NCBI GenBank assembly: GCA_030765065.1
Contig: CM060989.1
Location: forward strand, 64,866,001-64,930,000
Origin: Deroplatys truncata
Taxonomy: Eukaryota; Arthropoda; Insecta; Mantodea; Mantidae
Reading direction: 5' to 3'
DNA length: 64,000 nt
The notes under the pieces were generated by a model. The model made no database searches. It was given only the letters and a program-made list of their open reading frames with translations, and was not told the origin of the DNA. A program made the translations under genes and the position numbers. Below, piece after piece: positions 10,195 through 64,000 of the stretch (position 1 is the first letter of the stretch; each line of letters begins with the position of its first letter).

Positions 10195-12426
10195 GGAATG
10201 CATAAAATCCAAGCTTTGTCTTGAAGATTAGTCTTTAAGTTAAAGCGAAAGCTTTAAGATTAATCTACAAGATTAAGCTTTGGCTTGTTCAACTCATGCA
10301 TAAAAGGAATCTTAATCTAGCAAGCTTTCGCTAGACGTTTTTCCAGCAAACGCTTGAAATACGTTGCGCGCGCAGCTGTCGTCTGCCAAATGCGGCTCAT
10401 AACTGTTGGCTCATGTGGCGAGTACAGAAGTGTTTTGCGAATACGGTACCTAACCTATATCGAAGTTATATGCGTAATGGCAGACGAAGTGAATATTCAG
10501 AATACCTTTCTAGCAATTCTTAAGCAGTTTCCAATACTGTTGAATAAATCGCAAATCCCGAGCATCAAAGAAGAGAAAGTGAACGCTTTGCAAACCACCT
10601 GCATCAAACTGGAAGAAATTTTAGGCAGAAAATTCACTCCACAGCAGGTGCAGAAAAAGATTCAGAATATGAAGACTGAATTAAAAAGAAAAACTGACCG
10701 TAAGGTCACGGGAAATCGAAAATAAGGTTAAAAAGGTGGGAAGAAGAATTTCGGCAGCTGCTTGATGGCGAAAGCAATCCAACCATTGGTAGGATTCCAG
10801 GTAAGAATGCAAGTAGATCTCAGGAGCCAATTATTTAGAAGTTTCTGTGTAATTTTTTTTTGCTTTGGTTTGTAGTATCAAATGCAATTTAAAACGTATT
10901 CTGTAATGTGATGCATGTTATACGTAACTGCTATAAAATATAAATATATCGGAAAATTACAGCGAATGATAAAGTACGTAACAATATGATACTACTTTGG
11001 CAAAAAAGGACAGTTTCAAATTCTTTTTTTGCTTCATTATGAAGTTTATCAGGTTCTTCAAGACAGTTTTCAAACGGGTTTACACATGTCTTTCCTGTAA
11101 ACAACACTAAAATTGCTTATTTTAGTTGCCTTTATTTCTGGTTAACAACTGGACGTTGTTGAGTTTACCATTTATATAAGTTTTATTGGAAAATCTTTCT
11201 TTTCTATTGTGGCTCCTCTAGTTCTAAGAGTTCCAAAATGTAACTGTCTATAGCTCTTGTTTGATGGAGCTAGTTTTACCAGCTTATAACTAATTTCTCT
11301 TAAGAAATTTCTCATTTTCATTGAGATTTGAAGTTATTATGAGCAAAAGTAATCTCAGCATTTATACGTAAGATGTTAATTATTGAAAGAACAATGACAA
11401 TTGACATCATCTGTATCCGTCTGCTACTGAAGAAATTTCACTTTTAGGTTCACCTCTGAATAATCTAATGAAGGTTACATTACTAATAACTAAGCCTCGA
11501 ATTCTTAGGTTCTGACCTATTTTATTCCTGACCTCATACACTCCAAACTTCGGTTTATATTGTTTTAGTTACCAACTAGTAATATACTTCAATTTTATAG
11601 AGCCTAAATTGACCTAATTTTACGTTAGGACCTAATAAAACCTATTTTTCGTGATAGAACCTAAAAGTGCCTAATTCGGTTATTTAAGCAAATAAGAGTA
11701 GATTTATGAATATAAAAGTATTTTTAAAACGAAGGGAGACCGTTCGAATAAGGAAACTATTAAATAATCAGATTATGAAATCTTGCGCAATACCTTACAA
11801 TAATAAACTTTAATTAAACCGTCCGCCACAATAATAAAGTAATTAAAACGTTCGCCGCCTTCAGTTATCATTTTCTAGCTATAGTCGAAAGAGGTGGTCA
11901 GTGGCACGCGGCATTTCTGAAACGTGTGATGTTTACATGCCGCAACAATAGGTGAAAACTAGAGGCAAACATTTTAATAGCGCTGTTGAGTAGTATGCAT
12001 TATTGCTTCTTCCGTTATAGGGAGCTTCTAACACGACATTTTTGAATTTGGTACTTTCAAATACATACTAAAGTTACAGTTAATATAACATTTTACACTT
12101 TTCTTTGACGGATATTCATGAACTGTGCCATTTTGTGTGATAAAACAACTCTTAAGACTTCTCTTGTATGAATCAAGTCACCTACTGAGGTAGCTTGAAA
12201 AAAGTCAAGATTAATCTAGAGGAAGTGAAGCTTTCGCTTGTTTTATGCATCGGATTTGCACTTAAAGTCAAGTCATTGCTGGAAAATTCAAGCTAAAGCT
12301 AGGCAGCTAGCTGGCTCCAAAGCAAATGCTAGACTTAAGTCAAGTCGAAGCTGTTTTATGCATTAAAAGCCAAGATTACACTTGAAAATTAGCAAGGTAA
12401 AGCTTATGCTTGACTTTATGCATTCC
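10195..12426. mobile_element. 2.2-kb DNA element with GGAATGCATAAA ends, Harbinger-like
   Basis: The termini GGAATGCATAAAATCCAAGC and GGAATGCATAAAGTCAAGC (reverse strand) are imperfect inverted repeats. Further copies of 'GCATAAA' and 'AAGCTTTNNNTT' occur inside both ends. The element contains a Myb/SANT-like gene start. Harbinger elements carry such an accessory protein, but no DDE nuclease is visible here. The target duplication is not clear. Confidence 0.5.
10477..10800 (+). pseudogene. Myb/SANT-like protein, first exon, frameshifted
   Basis: From ATG at 10477 (MADEVNIQN) the frame gives a helical, basic domain of about 80 residues with LLNKSQIP, EEILGRKFTPQQVQKKI and MKTELKRKTD. This resembles the trihelix/Myb-SANT accessory proteins of Harbinger transposons. 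The frame breaks near 10705; one base over it continues as RLKRWEEEFRQLL and NPTIGRIPG up to a good donor (G|gtaaga at 10801). No later exon is identified. Such proteins typically bring the transposase into the nucleus or to the element's ends. The conserved Trp in RWEEEF supports the identification. Confidence 0.5.
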
Positions 12427-13997
12427 ACCCATTGAATACAACAAAAGGAGGACAATTATATGGGCTCCTAGTGAGTGGCCAACTATAATTCGTAATGCCA
12501 GAATACAACCTGCTCAATATGACGTATTAGTACTAGTCCATGAAGACTTCCTGAATTGGAAATATTTCACTGGTATTATTTCCCTGATTGGAAATTGGAT
12601 GGCACTAGCGTCATGATGCATAATATATAAGTTTTGTTTAGGAACGACTCACTTGACATACTAGGTAAATGTTATCTAGCCTGTGAATTTAAATAAATAA
12701 ATAAATAAATAAACTGAAGAGAGGACGTCCTACAGTGTCAATGTCTCAAGTACTCTATAAAAAGAAATTTGCAATATTTTCTGTAAAATAGGTACAGTAA
12801 TTTGTAAAAACTGTGCAGGCGTGATTCCACCTCGATACCATGATCCCAAGATGAATATCTAAAAATTCGAGAAATGCCAAATTTTCCAGGTATACTCCAG
12901 AAACAGATGGGGACGATTGAGTAAATTTGTATTTATTTTGTTTTCTACAGTTCCATAAAGTTCCTTTGCATTCCTAGTTAAATTTCTGAGAGATATAGAA
13001 TACTTAGCAAAAGTGTAACTAATGTGACTTGCCGTTTTATTCATACAGATTAGGTATAAAGTAATATAATATATAACTGTGCTCTTTTAAAGGTTGTACT
13101 TTCACTTAGTTATGAAACTTAAGTTAGTGTCAATGCATCATCTTCGCCAATGACTGTTAACTCCTTTTCAAATATACTATTATATACGTGCACCTTTATA
13201 TTCTTATACTGATTATGGCTTGTATTCAAGCATTAAAAGCATAAACAATACTCAAGATTATCTTGTTATCCAGGCAAAGTGTAATAAAGTTGTATCTAGT
13301 AGAAAGGCAATTATCAGCCATGTGTCTGGAGAAAAGGCCGAACGGCGGCATACCAGAAAAAGAGCCAATGTTCTAGTTTTAATATTTGGTTTGTAATCAT
13401 TTTAGATTCAACTTAGCGTAAGAGGAATCAAATGCATCACAATAAGCGGAAAACTTGTAGCTTCAACATGAATGAGGGAGACATTAATTGTAATAAAGAA
13501 AAATTGCTCCTGAAAATTCCATGAAATGCTCCTTTTGGCTTTCAGGCTACGAGCAGCTGCCGTTGCTTGAACAAGGGCTGTGAGAAAAGTTGATAGGGTA
13601 GAATCTTTCGAGAAGATTCGTTATTAGTTATCTATGGTTAAACATAAACTTTGATTTGATTCATTTGATTCAATACATGAAGACAAGTATCTGTCAACAA
13701 TCGAATGGATACCAATTTTTGGGAAACGTTTTTGTGATTTATTTATTTAACAACCCTCAACGACTGAGCTTGCCAAAATAGATTGAATGGTAAACACCAT
13801 AGAGATTATTTCTCGTAGAGACTTCCACATAGCAATATTGGCAATCGATCTATGAGGAGAGAAATTAATTTTATGTTACACTAATGTTTGAAAGTGTTGT
13901 GTTACCGCTGCCGCAAACAGTGGAATGGAGTGGAGCCGATGTCTATGCTGCATAAGCGTTAAGTTTGCTATATTGCTGCATTGCAAAGGTAGAGAAA
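12427..13997. other. Region upstream of U2SURP, no repeat or gene identified
   Basis: It holds a short (TAAA)n tract at 12692-12715 and otherwise unremarkable AT-rich sequence. The stretch 13890-13997 is relatively GC-rich and directly precedes the start codon, so the 5'-UTR and promoter of U2SURP are probably here. No TATA box or initiator stands out. Confidence 0.35.
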
Positions 13998-54981
<40,984 letters not shown>

Positions 54982-55491
54982 TAAATAGACAACTTGGATA
55001 AGGAGAGAGTGCAAATTGCTTTAGTACTAAGACATTTTTAAAAACGAATCATTGTTTTACTGTTACATGACACCTGCATGGTGAATACAGAGAGCTAAAG
55101 AATTGTTTTTACAATTTACAAAATGTGTTTTTTAATTGTTAGTTTATACTAGGTACAAACATTTTTTTTTATTTTTTGTAATTTCAAAAGACTGGTGTAT
55201 TAAAGACAAGTTCCATTTTTTATGGATGGATGAAGAAAGTTATAAAATAAGTGCATGAGCATTCTCTCTTATAGACCTGAATAGGTAGAAAATAAATATT
55301 GTGGTTTCCACTTGCACTCATAAATCACATACTTAGAATCATAAGGGCATTTCTACAGTTTTCCTTCTTGGGTTTAGGAGTAGTATACACTTAGGTGAAG
55401 TGTAGAACATTTGTGTCTCAGAATTAAGTAAAAAGTTAGATCAAAGCAGCGAGAATTTAAATCAGAAGCTCAGTGGGTCATATGAATAAAA

Positions 55492-56363
55492 ATCTGATGT
55501 GTTACACTCACATGACTTTCTCTACTCTTGTACAATCTAATTTTACAAACGCCTATTCTCCATGTGCTTCATGTTAATCGAGATATCGAGATATCAATCT
55601 TATTGGTAATTTTCTTGTAGATGCAAGGGAAATATGGTAGCTTTTAAGCGATAGTCAAATATTTTAACGCTGGTTGCTATGTGGCACATTCCATTCTCTT
55701 TGCATGTCCAGGACATAAAAAAAGTGAATAACGAATTTCAGAAAAAGTATAAGTATTGGCAAATTTAAGGAAATAACAAGCAATATCTCGAAAATGGTTC
55801 ACTCAACAAAAGAAATGTATATGACATAAGTTGTGTATTTTAACGCGATCTACATTTTTTGTGTAGTAAAATTTTGTCTATCTCTTATGGTTTACCAGTT
55901 ATGCAAAAGTCGTTCAGAATGAAGAATACTTTTGGAGACATTCCCAGAAAATTCGAGATATACATTTCATTTCTCATGACATTATCTTAAACATATGATA
56001 GTTTCATCAAAATCGTTAGAGCCATTTTTGAGAAAATTAAAATTTTCGAAAAATCTTCCATGTAAAGGGTAGTCTGAGATGGGGGGATTTTCTTGAGAAC
56101 CTTCGTGTCGCATCTCTGGAAGATACTGAACCTAAATACCAAGTTTGGTGCTTATCCGACTGTTCGTTTTTGAGTTATGCTGTTCACAGACACACACACA
56201 CACACACACACACAGACACACACACGGACATGTTTCCAAAAATGCTTTTTTTGGATTCAGGGAGTCTCAAAACATGTATTTCCGGTGAAATCTCGGTATC
56301 GAATTTTTGGGTGGAATGCAATACTTCCCCTACTTACCATACGTAGTAGAGAAAGTAAAAAGT
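55492..56363 (-). repeat. RepA copy 8 with (CA)n
   Basis: Complete, minus orientation. The (CA)n at 56190-56225 is longer than in the other copies. Confidence 0.85.
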
Positions 56364-58047
56364 AGTACTTTCTCAAAATTCATACACATCATGAGTGATC
56401 ACTCTCTGTAATTATAATCTCATCTCAATGAGAGCATACTCGTGTTTGTAAGAATAAAAACCTACCACCTCATGTGAGTATATACTCTCCTCTAGTCATC
56501 TTAAATATGAGCATATACTCGTGTTATCTGCACTCTTTATCATATAGCTCTAATGGTTTATTATGTTTGGCATCCTGTGGTAGTGGTTTAGATTTTCCAC
56601 ACTGTTTTGTTGCATTTGGTTCCATTCCATCAAAAATGCTTTGGAAGTATCCTATGTAGCTTAACAAGTCGGTGACAATGTGAAGCCCTTCAAGAAAATA
56701 AGACTTAATAACACAAAGGTATAGCTGTAAGCAAATTAAATTAACAAAAAATAATAAATAAAATTAATGTGATAGGCAAAAAACATACAGTTCCTTTGAT
56801 TTATGCCAAAACCGTGGATTGTGTGAATGCATGTTCTGCACAAGGCTACTACACTGCAAGGTTTTCCGTTCCATAACTCCAGCCTTACTTACTCAGGAGT
56901 GTTACTAACATACATATATGTAATAACTAACTTGTTAGTTTTGTTGAAAGTGGTGTTCATCTGCGCGAAGACATTCTTGAGATGAAATTACCATATAAGT
57001 TCTTCGTGCATAATGTTCATAATTTCTGTTTTTATATTGTCCTTAAGTTCGTCTATGGTGTGGGGATTGTTCCTATAAACTTTATTTTTTAGCGCTTATC
57101 TATCCTGTTGTTCTAAATTTATTGATCAAACATCTCACAGAGTCTCTACCCAGAACTGGGTAACCAGGAAACTGCTGCTGAAATTGTCTACACACTGTCT
57201 ACATGATTCAGTTTTCACGTATGTATTGTACAGCGTAGTTCAAGTGTGAGTTTTTGGCAGGCATTTCCGTGGACTATTAGGAGAATAACATTTCTAAGGA
57301 AATTGCACACAACACACGTATTGTCGAAACCCTTCACAACACAAAGACAAAGCAATAACTGAGACAGCTCACAGCTGATAAACGTACCCTTGACATGTCC
57401 TGCACTGCCTCTGTGCAGTGGCATAATACTGAGGTCACTGCCATCTCGTCTGATACACACATATGGTGGTTGTGGCTTGGCATAAAACAAGAGCACTATA
57501 AAAAAATTGTGCAAAAAGAAAATATCAAACCCAATGTTCAAATACCAGAGTATTTACACTGTACTATGAAACAGTTTTCAAATGAAGGTATAAATACTGC
57601 ATTTTGAATTTAGATTTTTACATAGTAAGTGTAACTAATAAAGGTGACTTTCAGTGATACTTTAGGTTATGGTTTTTTGAAGCAGTAGGGCTGTGAAACT
57701 TTTTGAATGATCAAGGCAATATTTATATCTATTTCCATGAGCTTTATATGAGCTCATAAATTCTATCATTCTCTTCAGATTTACTTTCAAGTGAAAAGAA
57801 ATAAACATATGCTCAGAAGTAAGTATGTGTATAATTGTGCTCAACTATGAAGAGAATGAACTTATAAAACTGAGAATATACTAGGTTTTATTCATACCAA
57901 ATATGAGTACATACTCTGTAAGATGGACACTCAAGTATATTCTATTCTGCTTTTATTATGTATTCAAAATTAAGTAGGCATCCGAAAGGTTTTATTTCTT
58001 GTCAAACAGAAGATTTACGTAAAAAAGTGAAGTATGCACTATATACT

Positions 58048-58905
58048 CCTTTTTACTTTCTCTGCCATGTACATAGTAGGTAGAGAAGGTGTTGCATTCC
58101 ACCCAAAAATTTGATACAGAGATTTCACCGGAAATACATGTTTTGAGATTGCCTGAATAAAAAAAGCATTTTTAAAAAAATGTCTGTGTGTGTCTGTGAA
58201 CAGTGTAATTCAAAAACTAAGTCAGATAAATACCAAACTTGGTATTTAGATTCAGTACCTTCCAAAGATGGGATTTTCAAGAAAATTCTTCTATCTCCAA
58301 CTACCTTTACATGAAACGTTTTTTGAATTTTTTTTTCTATAAAATGGCTGTAATGATTTTGATCAAAATACTATATATTAAAGACATTTACATGACAAGT
58401 AAAATGTATACCTTGAATTTTCTAGGAATAGCCTGTGAAGTCCTTTCATTCAGAAGGAATTTTGTGTAATCTTGTATAACTAGCAAACATTAAGCGATAG
58501 ATGAAAATGTACTATACAGAAATGTTGATGTCTTTTTAAAACACACAATTTATTTCAAGTGCTTTTTGAGTGGCATAAGCCAGTTCTGGGTATCTGTTAG
58601 TAATGGTTCGAGTTGTTCATTACTTTGCCATTCTCTTGAAATCCTGTCAACATTCAGTTGTTTTTCGAGATTGCATGGAAAAAGTATGGAATTTTAAGGC
58701 TGGCACATAGTGTCCAGTTTTTAAACATTTTACTGTCGATGTTCACTTTGTTTCTATAATAAAATGTGTAATGTAGCTATTTCTGCAAATGTTTATTTGA
58801 ATTAAAATGTAGTAAACAGGAAAATAAGCTTTAGTAAGAATAGTTAGTATGCCCACTAATAACGATAGAGGGTAGAAAAAGTCATGTGAATGTATCACAT
58901 CAATT
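58048..58905 (+). repeat. RepA copy 9, divergent
   Basis: Complete in plus orientation but with many substitutions and small deletions; the oldest-looking copy. Ends TACTTTCTCTGCCATG and AAAAAGTCATGTGAATGTAT. Confidence 0.75.
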
Positions 58906-59147
58906 TTTATTCATTATGACCTAATAGGTTAGAGTTCATGAAAATGGGAAATTTTCACGGTAGAACATTGATAGTCATTTAAATGACTTGGAAAGGAAAG
59001 ATTGTATATACGTAAAAATGCAATTAGAGCCAGGGCTTAAAGTACTTAAGACAATGATTGTCATTGGGATATGTTATCTCAAAATGAATTTGAGAACACC
59101 TTGTGGTTTACTGGGAAAAATGTGAGTCAGTTGGTGAATTTAATGTT

Positions 59148-59240
59148 GTACCAAGTGGTAGCTCAGTTGGTTAAAGCAATTGCTCAGAAAACCATGGTAC
59201 AAATCTTGACTATGGTATTGAATTTTTCAGTATGATTCTA
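59148..59240 (+). repeat. possible tRNA-derived SINE head
   Basis: 'agtggtagctcagttggtta' has a good A-box and the later 'ggtacaaatcttgac' is a weak B-box. There is no tail or second copy in the window. Low confidence. Confidence 0.35.
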
Positions 59241-59689
59241 CCTTTCTAACCTAAAGCTCCTTGTACACGATCAAATTTTTGTCAAAATCAGTGCTTTACA
59301 AGACTTACCAAGAGCAACTTCACTACTTCAAATTTCTTCCAATACTTTTAAACCCTTTGGGAGTCTTGATAGCCAATAAGGACATGCTCTAAATGACCAA
59401 AGGTTTGACAATGATTTGATGACTTTGGCCAATGAAGTGCAACCATTTACAGTGCATCACAAAATCTGCAACATGACTGAAAGCAAAAAGTAAACAAATA
59501 TGGCTACATGGTCAAGGGATGTCATATATGAGCTGATTAGGTTATATGAAAACTGGCCATGTCTGCACTTTTTGTGAATTACCACAAGATGAAAGCGAGA
59601 GCATATGGAGAAATTGTTGGGCAAGACTTCCAAAGTGTACAATAATGCATTAATGCAGTGTTATATAGTTTAGTGTATATGCGGGAGTT

Positions 59690-60000
59690 TAAATCAGTTA
59701 ATTACAAAACTTGATTACCTTGGGGTAGCTGAAATATGGTTAAAAGAGGATCAGATTTATGTAAAGTAATTTGGGTACGTAGGGGTAAAAGGAGATATGT
59801 TAGCAGGAAAGGGGAGGGTATCTGGTGGTATAGGCTTCTTCATAATGAAGATGTTGAGTAAAGGAGTCAAACTTGGTCGAATGTAAATGAGGTATGGAAG
59901 GTTATGAAATCAATATATAGTAAATATGTAACAAAACCCAGTATACAATCAGGAGAATGGATGGAATATTTCAAAGAATTGTATGGGGAGGATAAGAACT
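59690..60000 (+). pseudogene. LINE endonuclease and pre-RT fragments
   Basis: DYLGVAEIWLKEDQIYV with GYVGVKGD and SGGIGFFI match the APE-type endonuclease of Jockey/I-type LINEs (LGLAETWLK...GRGSGGVGFLI). After a jump comes VWKVMKSIYSKYV with GEWMEYFKELYG, the segment just before the RT. Most of the ORF is missing. Confidence 0.6.
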
Positions 60001-62334
60001 AAAAAATGAAATAAAAGAAAAAAGATAGGAATTTGGGAAATAAGTAACAATTATGTAGATATGTTGGATGATGGAATAAGAAGTGATATTTAAATGCCAA
60101 GGGACAGAAGTTTGGAGAAAACAGCATTGTTAATAAGAAATGGATCAAGATAGATAGAAATATAGCAGTATTGGACATATATAATAGTATAATCAATTTG
60201 TATGCAGAATGGATGTCTATTGAATTAAAGTGGCCAGGGCCAAATTTTAAGTAGGTAATCCTATATATTGTAATACTTAGCACTAAATAAAATAAAAAAA
60301 ATATAGTTTAGTTAATGTATCAAGTCGTATTATTTCCATTGTATTCTTTAATTATAATCTGTCTTCATGGGCTATAATACATGAAAGTGCTATGTAATAT
60401 TACGTAGATAACAATATTTCTTTGCAAATTGTTATATAGTGATGCTAATATAGTAATTTACTTTGCATGTGATCAATTATCAATGTGTTGTGAAGAGGTT
60501 AAGTTTGCCAAAGAGACGTATAAATATACATTTATGAAATTGTCAAGTCTTGCCAGTTCTTGTCACATCTTGTTAAATATTGAAAAAGATTGGACAATTT
60601 TTCTTGTAAACTCTTGAATTGAAAAAAAAAAAAGTTTGATCATGTACAAGAGGCTTTAACCTACACAGCATGTGTATAAGAACCATTAATTATCAAATAT
60701 TCCATTTCATTTATTTGTCAGCTGTAAAAATTACAGTGCAATGCATAGCAATGTCAGGAATCGGATACGTAATATATAAAATAGATAACATATTTAGATA
60801 AGTAAAGTACATACAAAAATCATTAACATTAAATAATAGGTATAAAATTCAAAACATACATTAACAGTAATGTCATATATGAGTTTAAAGGCATAAATAG
60901 GCTAAGATAAATATATACAATGCGTCTTATTATATACTCATTTTTTTTTATAATTTACAAGCCAGAATACTATACATATACAACATATTACTATAAAAGC
61001 TGCAGAATACATGGTTTCTGTCACTAATTTGTGTATGCATACAATTTGGCTTGTAACTTTATAAATTCATCTATAGAATGAAAGGATAAGATACATATGG
61101 TTAAACCTTCGTATTTTATGTAGAGAGCAGGTAAAGTTGGCTTGAAAGCGGAAAAATTGTGAATATGAAATGTTAATAAATTACATATTTTAATGAATAC
61201 TTGTACACAACACTACAGAACTGACAGCCCCTCCAGTTTTTGCCTAATCCTCATATGGATTGTCATCGTATGCAATTTAGTTTCACTCAATTAGATTTAC
61301 AGGTGATGTCTTTATACTCAAATCTTCAGCTGAGTTCGACCTTTATGCTGGCAGTGACAGTAGATATTGTCAGTCTTTCTTACTGTTTTTCCTGCATTGA
61401 ATCCTCTGACATCTCCTTTTGCCTGTGTTCTTTTAATGTGTATATCAACTGAGACACCAAGGTGTTCAGAAAGAAATGGGCAATCCCAAGTTGGGAACCT
61501 TAAATATTTTTGCGTAAGCAATCCATAGATTACTGAAATAAGTAACATCTCTGTAGGCATTTTAGTTTCTAAGGTGATAAGTTATCATTGCCAACTGTTG
61601 CTGTCACAACCACTAATTGCTGGTTAAGATTACATTGTATTTATATATCATTTGACATTGCAATAGGCATTCAGTGTAAAATGAATAATCAAAGACTTTT
61701 TTTAAATTGGGAAAAGTGAATTGATGTCGAGCACTCGCATTGGTCCTCTTACCAAATGACTTGTAGGACATATTTCTAAGATCTATTGGCCCCATTTTCA
61801 GCAACTGATTGACTAACTAATGATGCATTTTTTCCATCCCTTGGTATCTGTGACATCATCTGGAATAGGGTTGGTGAATTGAGCGATTTGTCTGCTGGAA
61901 TTTCAAAGTCCATAATTCGAAGTTTGAAACTTTTGATATATATTCTTTCCCATAGCTCAGTTCTACAGGGTTTAGCAGCTTGACTGTTCTAAATTGTGAT
62001 TTAATTCCCAGAAGTGTTTGACTATGGTTGATTTATTTGTTTGTATCTGATATTTCTGAAGTGTTTGTTTAGACTTGTGCATGTGTTTCTCTTAGTTTTT
62101 CCAATCTTCTCATTTACTGCTTTATTAAAGCACGGTAGATCTAAAGAAATAAAATAAACATTATTATGTGCTGTTTTACGGTTTTAACTGGAAAACAGAA
62201 TATAATTTGACGCATGCACATCCAAACTGAATTGGCTTCCATTTACTATAGTGTGAGAGCAATATGATCACCAATTCAGAGGGTGTGATGCAACAAACAT
62301 CTTTAGTGTGTCAATTACTTGCTAACATTGCTTT
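60001..62334. other. Unassigned intron sequence
   Basis: Very AT-rich. I find no gene, repeat family or further U2SURP exon here. Confidence 0.35.
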
Positions 62335-62565
62335 GAATTTATTTATGGATGCTCACTAACTACTATGGTTCTGTTTCCCATTCTATATTGGGTGTGAAGG
62401 ACTGGAAATTTTTACTCAGAGGCCTCTTTATCAGATTGAGCTTCTTTTACATGCTGTGAATCTACAACATGGGACCACTGACTTTTCTTCCTTTCCAAAG
62501 GAAGCATGCTAAGGAGTTTTATGTCTGAAAAAAATCCATCGCCCTCTGACGGATTGGAACACGGA
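62335..62565 (-). repeat. SINE-1 copy, diverged, head missing
   Basis: Body ('gcctctgagtaaaaattt' on the minus strand) and tail ('gtgagcatccataaataaat') are present, and the B-box has decayed at about 62550. The tRNA head is lost. Confidence 0.72.
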
Positions 62566-62943
62566 ACATTGCTTTGTGTTGATATGTGATAAACATTGTT
62601 CTGCATAGTTTGAAAAATATGCTGGATTAAAGCCAACTTAAGTTTATTTCATACTGCTCCTTTAAGCGGACAGTATTTTTTCTCCGTTTATAAACCTGTC
62701 TCTCTTGTTGAAAATAGATGTCAAAGGATCAACTAAAATTTTGGCTGTATATTTACATAAATATGTTTGCCTTAACACAGGTTTAATTGTAAGTTAATGA
62801 AAATTAGATATTGTTAACATCAGAAAGACAAGTTAAGTAAAAGTTTTATTCCACATTCATCTCAAATAGGAATATACACTACTTCAGATCATATACCTCT
62901 TTTTTGAGATTTGGGGTCTGAATTACATATGATGCTACCAATA

Positions 62944-64000
62944 CAAGGATCACTCCAAAAGTTTTGAGAATGGACGCAATAAAATATTAAAAATTTAGAT
63001 CTGATCATTGCGTCTTTTCAAAATAATCTCCACTGCATTCTATACGCCGTCTCATCCTTTCAATCCATTTTTCAAATGCTGAACACCATTCTTCTTTGGA
63101 GAGAGTGCAGATACATTCTTCGTAAGCAGCTACTGCAGCTTCAGGTGACTCAAATTGTAGACCTCAAATTTTTTCTTTCATTTTGGGGAAAAGGAAAAAA
63201 TTGCATGGGGCTAGATCTGGACTGTAGGGAGGATGGCACAAATATCTGACTCCTGCAGAAATTGGGTTGTTTCTTGTGCATGTGGGCAGAGGCATTGCCA
63301 TGGTGCAACAAAATTTCACACAGATCAGATCTTGTTTCTTAGTTCATTGAACACTTGTGGCAGACATTTTGTGGTGTAGCATCTGGCAGTAACAGTCTTT
63401 TGTCTCTCAAGCAGAATCATCACAATGTGTCCAGTTGCTGAAAAAAGAAGAAACATTATCTTCTCGACAACACTTCTCGTTTGCTTCACTTTTGTTGGGG
63501 AATCTTCTCCTGGGAATAACCAGATTGATAACTGCCGTTCAGTTTCTGGATAATACTGGTAAATCCAGCTTTTGTCACCTGTTACAATGTTAAATATGTT
63601 TTTAGATCTTCCTGCATTGGATTTTTCAATAATTTCCTGGCACCATTGCACATGTGCTTGTTTCTGCTCATTTATGAGGGATCAAGTGACTGCAGAGCTT
63701 CCTGACAAAGTTTTTCTTTCAGGATTGTTTTCACTCCTGCCAAACTGATATTAGGGTTTCTTGAATTTGACTATATGTGCAACGATCTTCCTGCAACATA
63801 CGCTCTGCTTTCACTACATTTTCATCTGTTGTAGCTGGCAGTCCTGCTCGGTCTTCCTCTTTGAGGGAATCCCTTTTCTAAACTCTGCATACCATCAATA
63901 AATAGTGGATTGCGAAGCTTAAAGATCCCAAAATGCACGATGCAGACTTTCAATGCATTCCTCTCCTCTAAAGTCATAGAAAATCATAGCATGCAAATGC
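62944..64000 (-). pseudogene. mariner element 6, cut by the right window edge
   Basis: The left end CAAGGATCACTCCAAAAGTT is preceded by TA (62942-62943). The minus strand encodes NIFNIVTGDKSWIYQYYPET (first catalytic Asp, near 63585), PGEDSPTKVKQTRS and MLFLLFSATGHIVMI-like pieces, RYCTTKCLP-like text near 63370, then the HPPYSPDLAP-equivalent region around 63210. It is a SETMAR-type mariner with frameshifts. The N-terminus and right TIR lie outside. Confidence 0.82.

Larger units (their letters stand above)
55475..58925. repeat. RepB copy III, with RepA inserted in both terminal repeats
   Basis: Left end GGTCATATGAATAAAAA begins at 55475 and right end TTTTTATTCATTATGACC stops at about 58925. 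A RepA sits in each end, at the A/T run. The RepB interior is 56364-58047 (about 1.68 kb) with GAGTATATACTC-like motifs and no coding I can name. Confidence 0.65.

Noticed and set aside
56190..56225. (CA)n tract as an independent feature
   Set aside because: It is an expansion within RepA, present in shorter form in other copies.
59457..60283. Minus-strand open frames of 61 and 94 codons
   Set aside because: Low-complexity, hydrophobic, AT-driven; the plus strand carries LINE fragments instead.

Overview
This is a eukaryotic, almost certainly insect, nuclear window. It is AT-rich, has spliced genes with GT-AG introns of up to about 14 kb, and is packed with Tc1/mariner, LTR, LINE, Penelope-like and tRNA-derived SINE copies. 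The lineage cannot be fixed from the sequence. Giant, repeat-filled introns and this repertoire suit a large-genome polyneopteran such as a cockroach or termite, but that is only a guess. No prokaryotic features are present.

Two host genes lie head to head. On the minus strand are the first two coding exons of a LARP7-like La-module gene (3454-6918), which runs off the left edge. On the plus strand are seven exons of U2SURP/SR140 (13998-54931), a U2 snRNP-associated splicing protein. It starts at MADKS and is still open after the RRM at 54931, so the gene runs off the right edge. The pair is functionally coherent: LARP7 acts on 7SK and U6 RNA, and U2SURP acts with the U2 snRNP. Exons total just over 1.1 kb; nearly everything else is intron or intergenic repeat.

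Layout. 1-3300: an LTR end, then a TIR repeat (RepB) split by a mariner that is itself split by an LTR. 3450-6920: LARP7 exons with RepA repeats, an IS630-like remnant and a MITE in the intron. 6990-13990: the intergenic region, with LINE pieces, a SINE, a palindromic MITE and a 2.2-kb element carrying a Myb/SANT gene. 14.3-28.3 kb (intron 2): an IS630-like element, a MITE, a Penelope GIY-YIG piece, a broken gypsy-type element with several insertions, and two mariners. 28.4-41.7 kb (intron 3): a hAT-like element, a mariner split by a SINE and RepA, three related IS630-like elements, an LTR and a Tc1 holding two further insertions. 42.4-54.8 kb (intron 6, splitting the RRM): pogo, several Tc1 elements, an LTR, MITEs, SINEs and a mariner. 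54.9-64 kb: RepB with RepA inserted in both of its ends, a LINE fragment, a SINE and an edge-truncated mariner.

The most informative material is in the repeats. RepA (about 0.85 kb) inserts again and again into A/T tracts, including its own. The edge between LTR and primer-binding site is iterated two to five times in one LTR superfamily. Many insertions can be ordered in time from their nesting. I found no new gene system that I can support beyond these repeat families.
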